A stretch of 64,000 nucleotides of DNA from UBA8752 sp965657965. Lineage in GTDB: Bacteria > Bacteroidota > Bacteroidia > Flavobacteriales_D > Sanyastnellaceae. The position numbers and the translations under genes were made by a program. The DNA lies in contig CBFHQM010000008.1 of NCBI GenBank assembly GCA_965657965.1, forward strand, positions 1-64,000, written 5' to 3'. The notes beneath the pieces are model-generated. The model had not been told where the DNA came from. It saw only the letters and a list, made by a program, of their open reading frames with translations, and did no database searches. Of the stretch, positions 43,528 to 52,223 are shown piece by piece; positions within the stretch are counted from its first letter, which is position 1; every line of letters begins with the position of its first letter.

Positions 43528-45756
43528 ATGAACAACACCATGAAGCAACGCATTTTCCTGCTGCTTTTCGCAGCATTTCAACTCGTATCCACCACAGCCA
43601 AGGCGGATGAAGGCATGTGGCTCTTGCACATGCTCCAACGCATTAACGAAGCCGAGATGCAAGAGATGGGCCTCAACCTGAGTGCCGAAGACATCTACTC
43701 CTTGAATCAGGCATGCCTTCGCGATGCGGTGATTACCCTGAACGGCGGCAGCTGCACTGCGGAAATCATTTCTGACCAAGGGTTGGTTTTGACCAACCAC
43801 CACTGTGCTTATGGTGCGATTCAAGGGTTCAGTACGGTCGAGGACGACATTCTCACCAACGGCTTCTGGGCCATGTCCACCGAAGAGGAAAAGCCCATTC
43901 CAGATTTCAGCGTGACGTTTTTGCAGCGCATCGAAGACATGACCGAACGCGTCTTGGCCGATGTGACCGACGACATGGATGAGGGAACCCGCCAGCAGGC
44001 GATTCAAGCGGCCATTTCACAAATTGAAGAGGAAGAAAAGGGCATCAATCCCGACTTTCGTGCCCAAGTAAAATCCTTCTATCACGAGAATGAATTCTAC
44101 TTGTTTGTCTATCGCGACTACAGCGACATCCGCCTTGTCGGAAACCCACCAGAGAGCATCGGAAAGTTCGGTGGAGACACCGACAACTGGATGTGGCCAC
44201 GCCACACCGGAGACTTCTCTTTGCTCCGTATTTATTCTGGCGCAGACGGCAACCCTGCAGACTACAGCGAAGACAATGTCCCTTACACCCCAAAGCGCCA
44301 CTTGAAGGTGTCTTTGGACGGTGTGGACAACGGAGACTTCACCATGATCATGGGCTACCCAGGAAGCACCGATCGCTTTCTCAGCAGCTATGGCGTGGAG
44401 CAGGCCTTAGACCTGTACAATCCCAGCGTGGTTGAGGTGCGCGACTTGAAGCTCAAGACCATGAAGACGCACATGGACGCTGACCCCGCCGTGCGCATTC
44501 AGTACGCAGCCAAGTATGCACAAACAGCCAACTACTGGAAGTACTACATCGGACAATCCAAAGGCCTGAAAGCATTGGACGTCTATGGCAAAAAGAAAGG
44601 CCTTGAAGATCAATTCACGGCTTGGATGTCGGAAGATCCCAACCGCGAGTCGACCTATGGTGAGACCCTTGGATTGCTCGAAGAGTACTACAACAACACC
44701 GACGCCACAGTGAAAGGCCAGGTTTACTCTTTGGAGGCCGGTTTGATTGGGTGCGACCTGATGCTGTTTGCCTATCGTGTTGCCGCCAATGCACCTGGCT
44801 TGCTCGGTGAGGATGCCGACCGCGCCGCCCGAGTCACCGTTTACCTTCAAGGTCTCGCAGAGGGGTTCTTTAAGGACTACGACGCCGCAACCGACCGCGA
44901 CTTGTTTGTGGCCTTGATGACCAAGTACATGAACGACATCTCCCCCGATCAACAACCTGCGTTGTTCAACACGGTCAGAGACAAGTACAAAGGAGACTTT
45001 AGCCGGTACGCCGACAAGATGTACCCCAAGAGCGTTTTGACCGACCCAACACGCTTCGCTGAATTCCTCGCCAATCCAAGTCAGAAGGTGCTCGACAAAG
45101 ACCTCGCTGTGGCCGCTGCCTCGAGCATGATCGAAACTTACCGGGGTTACTTCGCCTCGCCAGAACAAAGCAAGTTTGACAAGGGCTACCGCCTCTTGAC
45201 AGCTGGCCTGCGCGAAATGCAGCCGGAAAAAATGTGGTATCCAGACGCCAACTCCACAATGCGGTTGAGCTATGGCACTGTGGGCGACTATGACCCTGCA
45301 GATGCGGTCCACTATGATTTTGTAACCACTGCCGAGGGCATCCTCCAAAAGAAGGACAACAGCAACCCTGAGTTTGTGGTCGACCCCACTCTTGAAACGC
45401 TTATCCGCAACAAAGATTACGGACGCTATGCCGACGAGGATGGCAATCTGGTGCTTTGCTTTATCTCCGGAAACGACATTACAGGAGGCAACTCTGGCAG
45501 CCCCGTTCTCAACGGAGACGGTGACCTCATCGGCCTCGCGTTTGACGGAAACTGGGAAGCCATGAGTGGCGACATCGCCTTTGAGCCAGAGCTTCAGCGT
45601 ACCATCAGCGTGGACATTCGCTACGTGATGTGGGTCATCGACAAGATGGCCGGTGCTCAGAACCTCATCGACGAGATTGAATTTGTGACCACACCGAAAG
45701 AGACGTTGCCCGCTGCCCCCCTCGAGGAATCCGTTCCTGTCGAGAAAGGGCGCTGA
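43528..45756 (+). CDS. S46 family dipeptidyl-peptidase (DPP7/DPP11 type)
   Basis: The 742-residue protein has a signal peptide (IFLLLFAAFQLVSTTAKA) and the S46 triad: His in GLVLTNHHCAYGAI (about residue 92), Asp in DTDNWMWPRHTGDFS, and Ser in ITGGNSGSPVLNGDGDLIGL, followed by FDGNWEAMSGD...QRTISVDIRYVMWVIDK. These enzymes cut dipeptides from N-termini in the periplasm. A Gly in the MSGD segment fits DPP7 (hydrophobic P1) better than DPP11 (acidic P1), but I am not certain. A TATTTTCG box at 43481-43488 may be its -7 element. ATG at 43540 is an alternative start. Confidence 0.92.
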   Translation: MNNTMKQRIFLLLFAAFQLVSTTAKADEGMWLLHMLQRINEAEMQEMGLNLSAEDIYSLNQACLRDAVITLNGGSCTAEIISDQGLVLTNHHCAYGAIQGFSTVEDDILTNGFWAMSTEEEKPIPDFSVTFLQRIEDMTERVLADVTDDMDEGTRQQAIQAAISQIEEEEKGINPDFRAQVKSFYHENEFYLFVYRDYSDIRLVGNPPESIGKFGGDTDNWMWPRHTGDFSLLRIYSGADGNPADYSEDNVPYTPKRHLKVSLDGVDNGDFTMIMGYPGSTDRFLSSYGVEQALDLYNPSVVEVRDLKLKTMKTHMDADPAVRIQYAAKYAQTANYWKYYIGQSKGLKALDVYGKKKGLEDQFTAWMSEDPNRESTYGETLGLLEEYYNNTDATVKGQVYSLEAGLIGCDLMLFAYRVAANAPGLLGEDADRAARVTVYLQGLAEGFFKDYDAATDRDLFVALMTKYMNDISPDQQPALFNTVRDKYKGDFSRYADKMYPKSVLTDPTRFAEFLANPSQKVLDKDLAVAAASSMIETYRGYFASPEQSKFDKGYRLLTAGLREMQPEKMWYPDANSTMRLSYGTVGDYDPADAVHYDFVTTAEGILQKKDNSNPEFVVDPTLETLIRNKDYGRYADEDGNLVLCFISGNDITGGNSGSPVLNGDGDLIGLAFDGNWEAMSGDIAFEPELQRTISVDIRYVMWVIDKMAGAQNLIDEIEFVTTPKETLPAAPLEESVPVEKGR

Positions 45757-45773
45757 TTTCGAAGCCTTTTCGC

Positions 45774-45804
45774 AAAAAAGCCCCGCCAACCGGCGGGGCT
45801 TTTT
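45774..45804. terminator. Bidirectional rho-independent terminator
   Basis: Six As, stem GCCCCGCC/GGCGGGGC (45780-45787 with 45792-45799), loop AACC and five Ts. It lies between the convergent S46 peptidase and PEP carboxylase genes. Confidence 0.92.
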
Positions 45805-45831
45805 CGTTTACCCTCTTTTGAAGCAATCGCT

Positions 45832-48330
45832 TTAGACCGCGTTTCGCCCAGCATTGACAATGCCAAACATGGTGCGCACAATGAGCTTTTCCAATGCGCC
45901 CTTACTCGCAGGTGCCTCTCCTTGACCGTCCAACCATTGCAGTCCCGCTTGCTGAATCACAAGCAGTGGCAGAATGATTGACTCTCGGAGATCAATGGAC
46001 TCGGCAATCGCAGGTGACCGCTCCATGAGTTGCTGCTGCCCCGTGATGCGAAGGAGCAAGGCTTGGGTCTGATCGAACTCCGATTTGACCATGTGCCAAA
46101 GTTCACCGAATCGGGGATCACTGGCCAAGTGCGCCGTAAGTTCAAAGTTGCACTTTCGCATGCTTTGCATGCTGTTTTCCAGCAACGCAGCGAAGAGAGG
46201 CTGATCTTGGTAGAGCTGCGCGGCCTCTTCCAAACGTCCCTCCTTTTCCAAGGCAGACAAGGCCACACCTATGCCATAGAATCCCGGCACATTCTGCTTG
46301 AGCTGGCTCCAAGAGCCCACGAAAGGAATGGCACGCAGGTCATCCAAAGTCAAAGGGCCCGTCTTTTTTCGCCGGGTTGGACGGCTCGCAATGTTGGTGG
46401 CCCCATAATGGCTCAAGGTTCCATAGGTGGACAGGTATTCCATGAACGCAGGATGGGCCTTCAACTCCGCGTAGGCCGCATAACTGCGTTCCGCCAAGAG
46501 GTTCATCAATCTCCGTTGATTCTCTGTCCACTTGGATTGTTCTGGATCAATCAAACGGTGCTGCAATCCGGCCGTCAGCAGCAACTCCATGTTGTAGGAT
46601 GCACTTTGAGGCGTCCCAAAATTGGAACTAATGGACTGCCCTTGAATGGTGGTCTGCACCTCTTTGGTTTTCACGTCCGGACCGAGCGATGCGTAGAACC
46701 GATGTGTGTTTCCACCACCGCGCGCTGGCGGCCCACCTCGGCCATCAAAAAAGACCACCTCCACACCAAAATCAGCACACGCTGCAGACAGGGACTCTTT
46801 CGCTTGGTGAATGGACCAATTCGCCATCAAATACCCTCCGTCCTTGGTGCCGTCGCTAAATCCCAACATCACGTGCTGAACAGATTCGCGCGCATTCAAG
46901 TGATCTCGGTAGGTGTCCATGGCCAACAGGCGCCTCATTTCTGAGGCCGCTCCAGCCAAATCATCGACCGTTTCGAAAAGCGGCACAAAATCCAAGGACA
47001 TGGAACCGTTCCCATTGGCACACCTGGCCAGTGCGAAAAGACGCAAAACATCGTTCGCTCCCCGGCAATTGCTGATGATGAACCTGTGGCATCCCCGAGG
47101 TCCGTTGAATTCCTGAATCTCCCGGATGGCCCCCATGACTTCGATCACATCCTTGACCACATCGTCCGCGTCGTCCGGCAAGATGCCGTGTTCGGTCACC
47201 GTCAGCAAGGCTTCCGGAGACTCAGGAAGCCCCACAGCATCGGCTGCACGTTTGAGAACACGGCTATCCTGGCGAATGTCCATCGACGCAAAATGCCTGC
47301 CGAAAATGACCATAGACAAGCGCAGTCTCGTGATGTCTTCGGCATGAAGTCCTCCGAAGTCTGCACGCACCTTGGCTTCGATGTCCATGAGCCCTTGAAT
47401 GACCCCTTCGTCGTCAAAAACACGCACGTCCATGGCCAAAATGGCCTCTTCCACTTTGGCCTGAAGCCCATCCAATTCGCCCTCCAATCCCTTGAAGGTG
47501 ATGCGGCGCCGGAGCTGTCGAAAGGACCTTCTGTAGCAACGCAACAAAGTCAAACGAAGTCGTCGGGCCACCCGAAGTGTGGTTCCTGCGTCTACAAAGG
47601 GATTGCCATCCCGGTCGCCTCCCGGCCAAAACCCCAAGGAAAACGCGTCCGCTGCCTGCTCGGGCTCAACGCCTGTGGATTGTGCCACGCGCAACGCCAA
47701 CGCTGGTAACGCCTGAAAAAACACATGCTCCAAGTACCATGTTTGGCGCACGGCCTCCTCATACGGTGTGGGGGCTTGTGCCTGAAAGAAGGGGGTCAAC
47801 CCCAATTGGTGCAACAAATTGTGCGCCGACTCTAGGTCTCCTTGCCTGACTTCTTTGGTCAAGTCCGTAATGATGCCCAATGCCGAACCAGGATAGAACT
47901 GCGTGGGGTGCGCCGTCAACACCACGCGAACTTTTTGATCTGAAATCGCAGCTTTGAGCTCTTCCTGCAATCCCCTTCGGGCGATGCGCGGCAAGACCCC
48001 AGAAAGCGACTCGGCACCCTCCAGATCATTCAACCGCTCATACCGTGCGTCTTCCAGTGCATCCACCAGAACGACTTGTCTTTCGATGTACTGCACGTAC
48101 CGGAACAGAAGGCCGATCCTTTCCTCCTGCGGAACATTGCTGTCATCCAGATGCTCTGTGAGCAAGTCCATAGGAGAACGGCCCAGAGACAACCCATTTC
48201 TGCAGGCCTCGGAAAACAGGGGGACGCGCAATCCTGTGCCCCGAATGCCGTCCAAAGGCAGGGTCAGGAAGATGCTGTTGTACACTTCAAAAGGGCGGGT
48301 CACCGCCGCTGCGTAATTCGAATGCTCCAT
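45832..48330 (-). CDS. ppc: Phosphoenolpyruvate carboxylase (divergent sequence)
   Basis: From the ATG at 48330 the product is 832 residues; the frame is open further upstream but that part lacks similarity. It has VVLTAHPTQFYPG with the catalytic His (usually TAHPTE), FWPGGDRDGNPFVDAG, MLGFSDGTKDGGYLMA with the catalytic Lys, FFDGRGGPPARGGGN and TIQGQSISSNFG. FVGSWSQLKQNVPGFYG stands for the usual WTQ-R segment. The C-terminus GIVNAGRNAV replaces the canonical RNTG end that helps bind the aspartate inhibitor. It makes oxaloacetate from PEP and bicarbonate for anaplerosis; inhibition by aspartate may be altered. Confidence 0.9.
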   Translation of the reverse strand: MEHSNYAAAVTRPFEVYNSIFLTLPLDGIRGTGLRVPLFSEACRNGLSLGRSPMDLLTEHLDDSNVPQEERIGLLFRYVQYIERQVVLVDALEDARYERLNDLEGAESLSGVLPRIARRGLQEELKAAISDQKVRVVLTAHPTQFYPGSALGIITDLTKEVRQGDLESAHNLLHQLGLTPFFQAQAPTPYEEAVRQTWYLEHVFFQALPALALRVAQSTGVEPEQAADAFSLGFWPGGDRDGNPFVDAGTTLRVARRLRLTLLRCYRRSFRQLRRRITFKGLEGELDGLQAKVEEAILAMDVRVFDDEGVIQGLMDIEAKVRADFGGLHAEDITRLRLSMVIFGRHFASMDIRQDSRVLKRAADAVGLPESPEALLTVTEHGILPDDADDVVKDVIEVMGAIREIQEFNGPRGCHRFIISNCRGANDVLRLFALARCANGNGSMSLDFVPLFETVDDLAGAASEMRRLLAMDTYRDHLNARESVQHVMLGFSDGTKDGGYLMANWSIHQAKESLSAACADFGVEVVFFDGRGGPPARGGGNTHRFYASLGPDVKTKEVQTTIQGQSISSNFGTPQSASYNMELLLTAGLQHRLIDPEQSKWTENQRRLMNLLAERSYAAYAELKAHPAFMEYLSTYGTLSHYGATNIASRPTRRKKTGPLTLDDLRAIPFVGSWSQLKQNVPGFYGIGVALSALEKEGRLEEAAQLYQDQPLFAALLENSMQSMRKCNFELTAHLASDPRFGELWHMVKSEFDQTQALLLRITGQQQLMERSPAIAESIDLRESIILPLLVIQQAGLQWLDGQGEAPASKGALEKLIVRTMFGIVNAGRNAV

Positions 48331-48490
48331 GTTGAGAGGGTGTAAAATGGCACCGGAGCATTGACGGCACAAGAAAGGTACAATCCAAAGCCCGAGCTTG
48401 TTCCTGCCCCCTGCCCTGTACCTTCGCAGTCCACCCACATCCGAGTGTTGCACTTTTGTGCGCCACTTTGGTTTCTTGATCCATCTCACC

Positions 48491-49171
48491 ATGCGCATCG
48501 ACATCCTCTCCGCCGTTCCCGCCCTTCTTCAGGGTCCTTTTAGCGAAAGCATCGTCGGACGCGCCAGAAAGGCCGGAGTTGTGGAAGTTGAAGTGCACGA
48601 CATCCGCAAATGGAGCACCGACAAACACGGCAAGATTGACGACACCCCCTTCGGAGGCGGTGCGGGCATGGTCATGGCCATCCAGCCCATTGTTGACGCC
48701 ATAGCGGATTTGAAATCACAACGCCAGTACGACGAGGTGATCTACTTGACGCCCGATGGAGAGCGCCTGGGTCAATCGCGCGTGAACCAACTCAGCTTGT
48801 CCGGAAACCTTTTGATGTTGTGCGGTCACTATAAAGGCATTGACCAGCGTATCCGAGATCATGTGATCACGCTCGAGCTGAGCATTGGGGACTACGTTTT
48901 GAGCGGCGGTGAACTCGCTGCAGCCGTTTTGGCAGACGCCCTTGTGCGTCTCGTTCCTGGCGCCATCGGCGACGGTGAAAGTGCCCTAACCGACAGTTTT
49001 CAAGATGGACTTTTGGCTCCACCGGTGTACACACGTCCTTCTGAATGGGAAGGCCACAAAGTCCCAGATGTCCTTCTGGGCGGCCATCACGCCGACATTG
49101 ACCAGTGGCGAATGGACCAAGCCATGGACCGAACACAACGACTTCGCCCTGACCTGTTGGACGAGGCTTGA
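48491..49171 (+). CDS. trmD: tRNA (guanine37-N1)-methyltransferase TrmD
   Basis: The 226-residue SPOUT methyltransferase makes m1G37. It has MRIDILSAVPALLQGPFSES at the start, DDTPFGGGAGMVM, YLTPDGERLGQ, CGHYKGIDQRI and the knot segment ELSIGDYVLSGGELAAAVL. The C-terminal helical part includes YTRPSEWEGHKVPDVLLGGHH. I chose the ATG at 48491 because the open frame upstream (from 48398) has no similarity. rplS follows, but rpsP and rimM, its usual partners, are not here. Confidence 0.96.
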   Translation: MRIDILSAVPALLQGPFSESIVGRARKAGVVEVEVHDIRKWSTDKHGKIDDTPFGGGAGMVMAIQPIVDAIADLKSQRQYDEVIYLTPDGERLGQSRVNQLSLSGNLLMLCGHYKGIDQRIRDHVITLELSIGDYVLSGGELAAAVLADALVRLVPGAIGDGESALTDSFQDGLLAPPVYTRPSEWEGHKVPDVLLGGHHADIDQWRMDQAMDRTQRLRPDLLDEA

Positions 49172-49220
49172 AATGTCGTAATATTGCACCCCGTTTACAA
49201 CGGACCCACAACGCAGTGTC

Positions 49221-49583
49221 ATGGATCGTCTTCGTCAAATTTCCCAGCAACTCAACCCATTGAAAGAATGGCCGGACTTCAAAGCCGGTGATACAGTCAA
49301 GGTGAGTTATAAGATTAAAGAGGGCTCGAAAGAGCGTACTCAAATCTTCCAAGGAACCGTCATTCAACGTAAGGGCGAGGGCCCAACCGAAACATTTACG
49401 GTACGTAAAATGGCCTCCGGTGTCGGTGTGGAGCGTGTCTTCCCATTCGGAAGCCCCTTCCTCGAAGCCGTAGAAATCATGAAGGTGGGTAAGGTTCGCC
49501 GTGCGCGCATTTACTACCTCCGTGCCCTCACAGGTAAGTCCGCTCGAATCAAAGAGAAGCGTTCTTTCCGCAGCACCAAGTGA
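49221..49583 (+). CDS. rplS: 50S ribosomal protein L19
   Basis: A 120-residue protein with FKAGDTVKVSYKIKEGSKER, FQGTVIQRKGEGPTETFTVR, GVGVERVFPFGSPFLEAVEI and VRRARIYYLRALTGKSARIK, the complete L19 pattern. L19 sits at the 30S-50S interface. It lies 49 bases downstream of trmD with a TAATATTG near-consensus -7 box about 36 nt before the ATG, so it may have its own promoter. A strong terminator follows. Confidence 0.98.
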   Translation: MDRLRQISQQLNPLKEWPDFKAGDTVKVSYKIKEGSKERTQIFQGTVIQRKGEGPTETFTVRKMASGVGVERVFPFGSPFLEAVEIMKVGKVRRARIYYLRALTGKSARIKEKRSFRSTK

Positions 49584-49604
49584 TGCTCAAGCTCTTGATG
49601 AGCG

Positions 49605-49646
49605 CAACGAAGCCGGTCCGAATCAGGTCCGGCTTCGTTGTTTTTT
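49605..49646 (+). terminator. Rho-independent terminator after rplS
   Basis: A 12-bp stem CAACGAAGCCGG/CCGGCTTCGTTG (49605-49616 with 49629-49640) is followed by six Ts. It closes the trmD-rplS transcript. Confidence 0.92.
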
Positions 49647-49680
49647 GACCTGAAGTGAGCTGTATCTTGCCAGAAGACTG

Positions 49681-50445
49681 ATGGACAGCCCTTTCGACCT
49701 TCAAATCATCTGCAGCACGCCCGGAGACGTGGCGCGCGCACAGCGCGGTGGTGCCACCCGAATTGAATTGTCGGCCGGATACACCGCGGGAGGCATGACC
49801 CCTTCACCGGGCACCATTCAGTCCTGCATCGCTGCGACTGACTTGCCGGTCCTGGTGGCCATGCGTCCACGAGAAGGCCATTTGGTCTACAGCCCTTCCG
49901 AGCGAGAAATCATCTTAAATGACGCCGCATACAGCCTCGACAAAGGCGCATCGGGCGTCCTCATTGGCGGTTTAACTGGCCATCTGGAGTTTGACTTTGA
50001 TCTGATCGAAACTGCCATCGATCGCTTTGGCGGAGACAAGGTTATGGTCAACCGTGCTTTGGACAGCGCCAAAAGAACCCTGCGCGATTTTGAACGCCTG
50101 ACCAGCCTGCCCATCGCAGCCTTGGCTTCCAGTGCAGGATTGGGAAACGCCATCAAAGGACATCAGCAACTTGTTGACTGGCAATCTGAAGTCGATTTTG
50201 ACATCTACGCTTCAGGTGCCGTTTTGCCAGGAGGCGCAGGGAGAATGTGGTCTGCAGGCTTGTCCTGCTTTCGCGCGTCGGCTCGTAAAAGCGGCGGTGT
50301 GGCCCACGAAGGGCGCTGGTTCGAAGGCGAAATTTACCCGGTGGACGCCCAAAGGGTTGCCCAGCTTGTCAAGGCCATTCAACGCGCCATTGCACAAGAG
50401 GAGGAAGAAACAGACGCGCCTTCGTCTGAATCCGAACAGCCGTAA
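49681..50445 (+). CDS. cutC: CutC family protein
   Basis: A 254-residue TIM-barrel protein with the CutC signatures GGATRIELSAGYTAGGMTPS, PVLVAMRPREGHLVYS and GVLIGGLTGHLEFDF, then VMVNRALDSAKRTL. CutC was linked to copper tolerance in E. coli, but that role has been disputed and the true activity is unsettled. It has an acidic C-terminal tail (EEEETDAPSSESEQ) not found in most members. A TATCTTGCC sequence lies shortly before the ATG. Confidence 0.92.
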   Translation: MDSPFDLQIICSTPGDVARAQRGGATRIELSAGYTAGGMTPSPGTIQSCIAATDLPVLVAMRPREGHLVYSPSEREIILNDAAYSLDKGASGVLIGGLTGHLEFDFDLIETAIDRFGGDKVMVNRALDSAKRTLRDFERLTSLPIAALASSAGLGNAIKGHQQLVDWQSEVDFDIYASGAVLPGGAGRMWSAGLSCFRASARKSGGVAHEGRWFEGEIYPVDAQRVAQLVKAIQRAIAQEEEETDAPSSESEQP

Positions 50446-50448
50446 GAA

Positions 50449-50477
50449 GGAACCGCTTCTCCACGGGGTTCCGTTTT
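50449..50477. terminator. Possible weak terminator between cutC and ftcD
   Basis: Stem GGAACC/GGTTCC (50449-50454 with 50467-50472) with a 12-base loop, followed by G and four Ts on the plus strand. It stands between the convergent cutC and ftcD genes. Short stem, so uncertain. Confidence 0.4.
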
Positions 50478-50491
50478 CCTGACTTTAAGAC

Positions 50492-52189
50492 TCAGGACAA
50501 TACTTCCGCTACGCGGGCACGAACCTCGGCCTCTTTGGCTTCTGCCAACGCCTCCAATTCCAGACACCGCGACAGCATGGCTTCGGCCTGGGACCTGTCT
50601 TTGAGATCCGCTGCGTTGACCCGCACATTCATGACCGCACCCAAAACGGCTGTCCGCGCACAAAGGGCGCCGACACCGGCGTCCGTAATGCTGTTTGGAT
50701 TGCCGCGCATGGCCATATCCAACATGACCTCCATCGAAGCCAATGCCACTTCGGCCACTTCGAGTGGGGTGTTCATTGCGCCCAGAGTGGCCGCCTGAAT
50801 GGCCGCATTTCGCTCTGCCTTTTGTGCGTCATTGCCTTTTGGCAAACCGAATGCCGCCATGATGGCATCGAAAGCCGCCGTGTCTTCGTCGACCAAGGCC
50901 AGCAAGCGCGTCTGATGGGCCATGCCCCTTTCCGCAACATCGCTAAAGGTCTCCCATTGGTCATCCCATCCGCGTTTGTGCGCGCTCAAGTTGGCAACCA
51001 TGGTGCCCAATGAGACGCCCAAGGCACCGACATAAGCCGCAATCGACCCTCCACCTGGAGCTGGACTCTCACTGGCCGTCTCGTTGGCAAAAGCCACCAA
51101 GCTCATCGCTGCCAAGGGTGCCGTGTTGCCCTTTGCATCCTCCAATAGGTATTCGATGACCCGTTTTCTCGCATCAAAAGGCGCCAAATCATCCAACCCA
51201 AGCGACTTCACGGCCACCTTGACTTTCTCCGATTCGTGGATGCCGAGGCTTCGGCCTTGCTTGCGTAAATAATGGTCGGCGGCATCCATCAGCACACGCT
51301 TGGGAATCAGGCCAACAATTTCGCTGCCCGTGACCCTCATGCCTCGGGCAATGGAACGCGCACAGGCTGCATCAAAAGCGGTGTGGACCGCGGTCTCCGA
51401 AATGTTGGTGAGGTTCAATGACAATTGGGCGATGCCATACTCTTCGATGTACCAGCCAATGCCTTTGACACACTTGAGCATGCCTGGCTCGCGTGCAGGA
51501 TTCCCATCGGCATCTTGAATCACCTTCCCGGTCAAGCCTCCCTCCCGCTTGATGCGGCCGTTCTCCCTCAAGTCAAATGCAACCGCGTTGGCGCGTCGCG
51601 TAGAGGTGGTATTTAGGTTCACATTGTAAGCCACCAAAAAGTCACGTGCCCCAATCGCTGTGGCCCCCGTTCCTTTCGCCCGGTCGTTGAATTCCGCTGG
51701 ACCAAAATCTGGCGCCCAAGCCGGTTGCGACAACTTCTCCAAGCCCTCGTATTCTCCCTTTCGACAATGGGCCAAATTTTGTCGCTCTGGCTGCAAGGCG
51801 GCATCCTCGTAGAAGTAACCGGGAATCCCCAGTTCTTTTCCTACGCGCGCTCCTAGCGCATGGGCAGCGGCTTTGCAATCCTCCATGGTGACGCCTGCCA
51901 CCGGAACAAAAGGACACACATCGGTTGCCCCCATCCTCGGGTGCTCTCCATGGTGCTTGGACATGTCGATCAATTCCGCCGCTTTGGCCATCAACCGGAA
52001 AGCCGCCTCTACGATGGTCTCTGGCGGTCCCACGAACGTGATCACTGTACGGTGCGTTGAACCTCCGGGGTCCACATCCAAAAGACGGACGCCATCTACG
52101 GTCTCCACAACAGAGGCAATGGCGTCAATTTTCGCACGGTCTCGTCCCTCACTGATGTTGGGAACACATTCAATCAAACGGATACTCAT
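50492..52189 (-). CDS. ftcD: Bifunctional glutamate formiminotransferase / formiminotetrahydrofolate cyclodeaminase
   Basis: The 565-residue protein joins two folds. The N-terminal formiminotransferase (residues 1-about 330) has ECVPNISEGRDRAKIDAI, STHRTVITFVGPP, HHGEHPRMGATDVCPFVPV and GTGATAIGARDFLVAYNVNL. The C-terminal cyclodeaminase (about 365-565) has ETASESPAPGGGSIAAYVGAL and further helices. It transfers the formimino group of formiminoglutamate (histidine degradation) to tetrahydrofolate and converts it to methenyl-THF. HutI, an earlier step, is encoded upstream at 55129, with an unrelated secreted-protein gene in between. Confidence 0.95.
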   Translation of the reverse strand: MSIRLIECVPNISEGRDRAKIDAIASVVETVDGVRLLDVDPGGSTHRTVITFVGPPETIVEAAFRLMAKAAELIDMSKHHGEHPRMGATDVCPFVPVAGVTMEDCKAAAHALGARVGKELGIPGYFYEDAALQPERQNLAHCRKGEYEGLEKLSQPAWAPDFGPAEFNDRAKGTGATAIGARDFLVAYNVNLNTTSTRRANAVAFDLRENGRIKREGGLTGKVIQDADGNPAREPGMLKCVKGIGWYIEEYGIAQLSLNLTNISETAVHTAFDAACARSIARGMRVTGSEIVGLIPKRVLMDAADHYLRKQGRSLGIHESEKVKVAVKSLGLDDLAPFDARKRVIEYLLEDAKGNTAPLAAMSLVAFANETASESPAPGGGSIAAYVGALGVSLGTMVANLSAHKRGWDDQWETFSDVAERGMAHQTRLLALVDEDTAAFDAIMAAFGLPKGNDAQKAERNAAIQAATLGAMNTPLEVAEVALASMEVMLDMAMRGNPNSITDAGVGALCARTAVLGAVMNVRVNAADLKDRSQAEAMLSRCLELEALAEAKEAEVRARVAEVLS

Positions 52190-52223
52190 GGTGGCGGGTT
52201 TCGGGTCGCCAAACTACTGCGAT

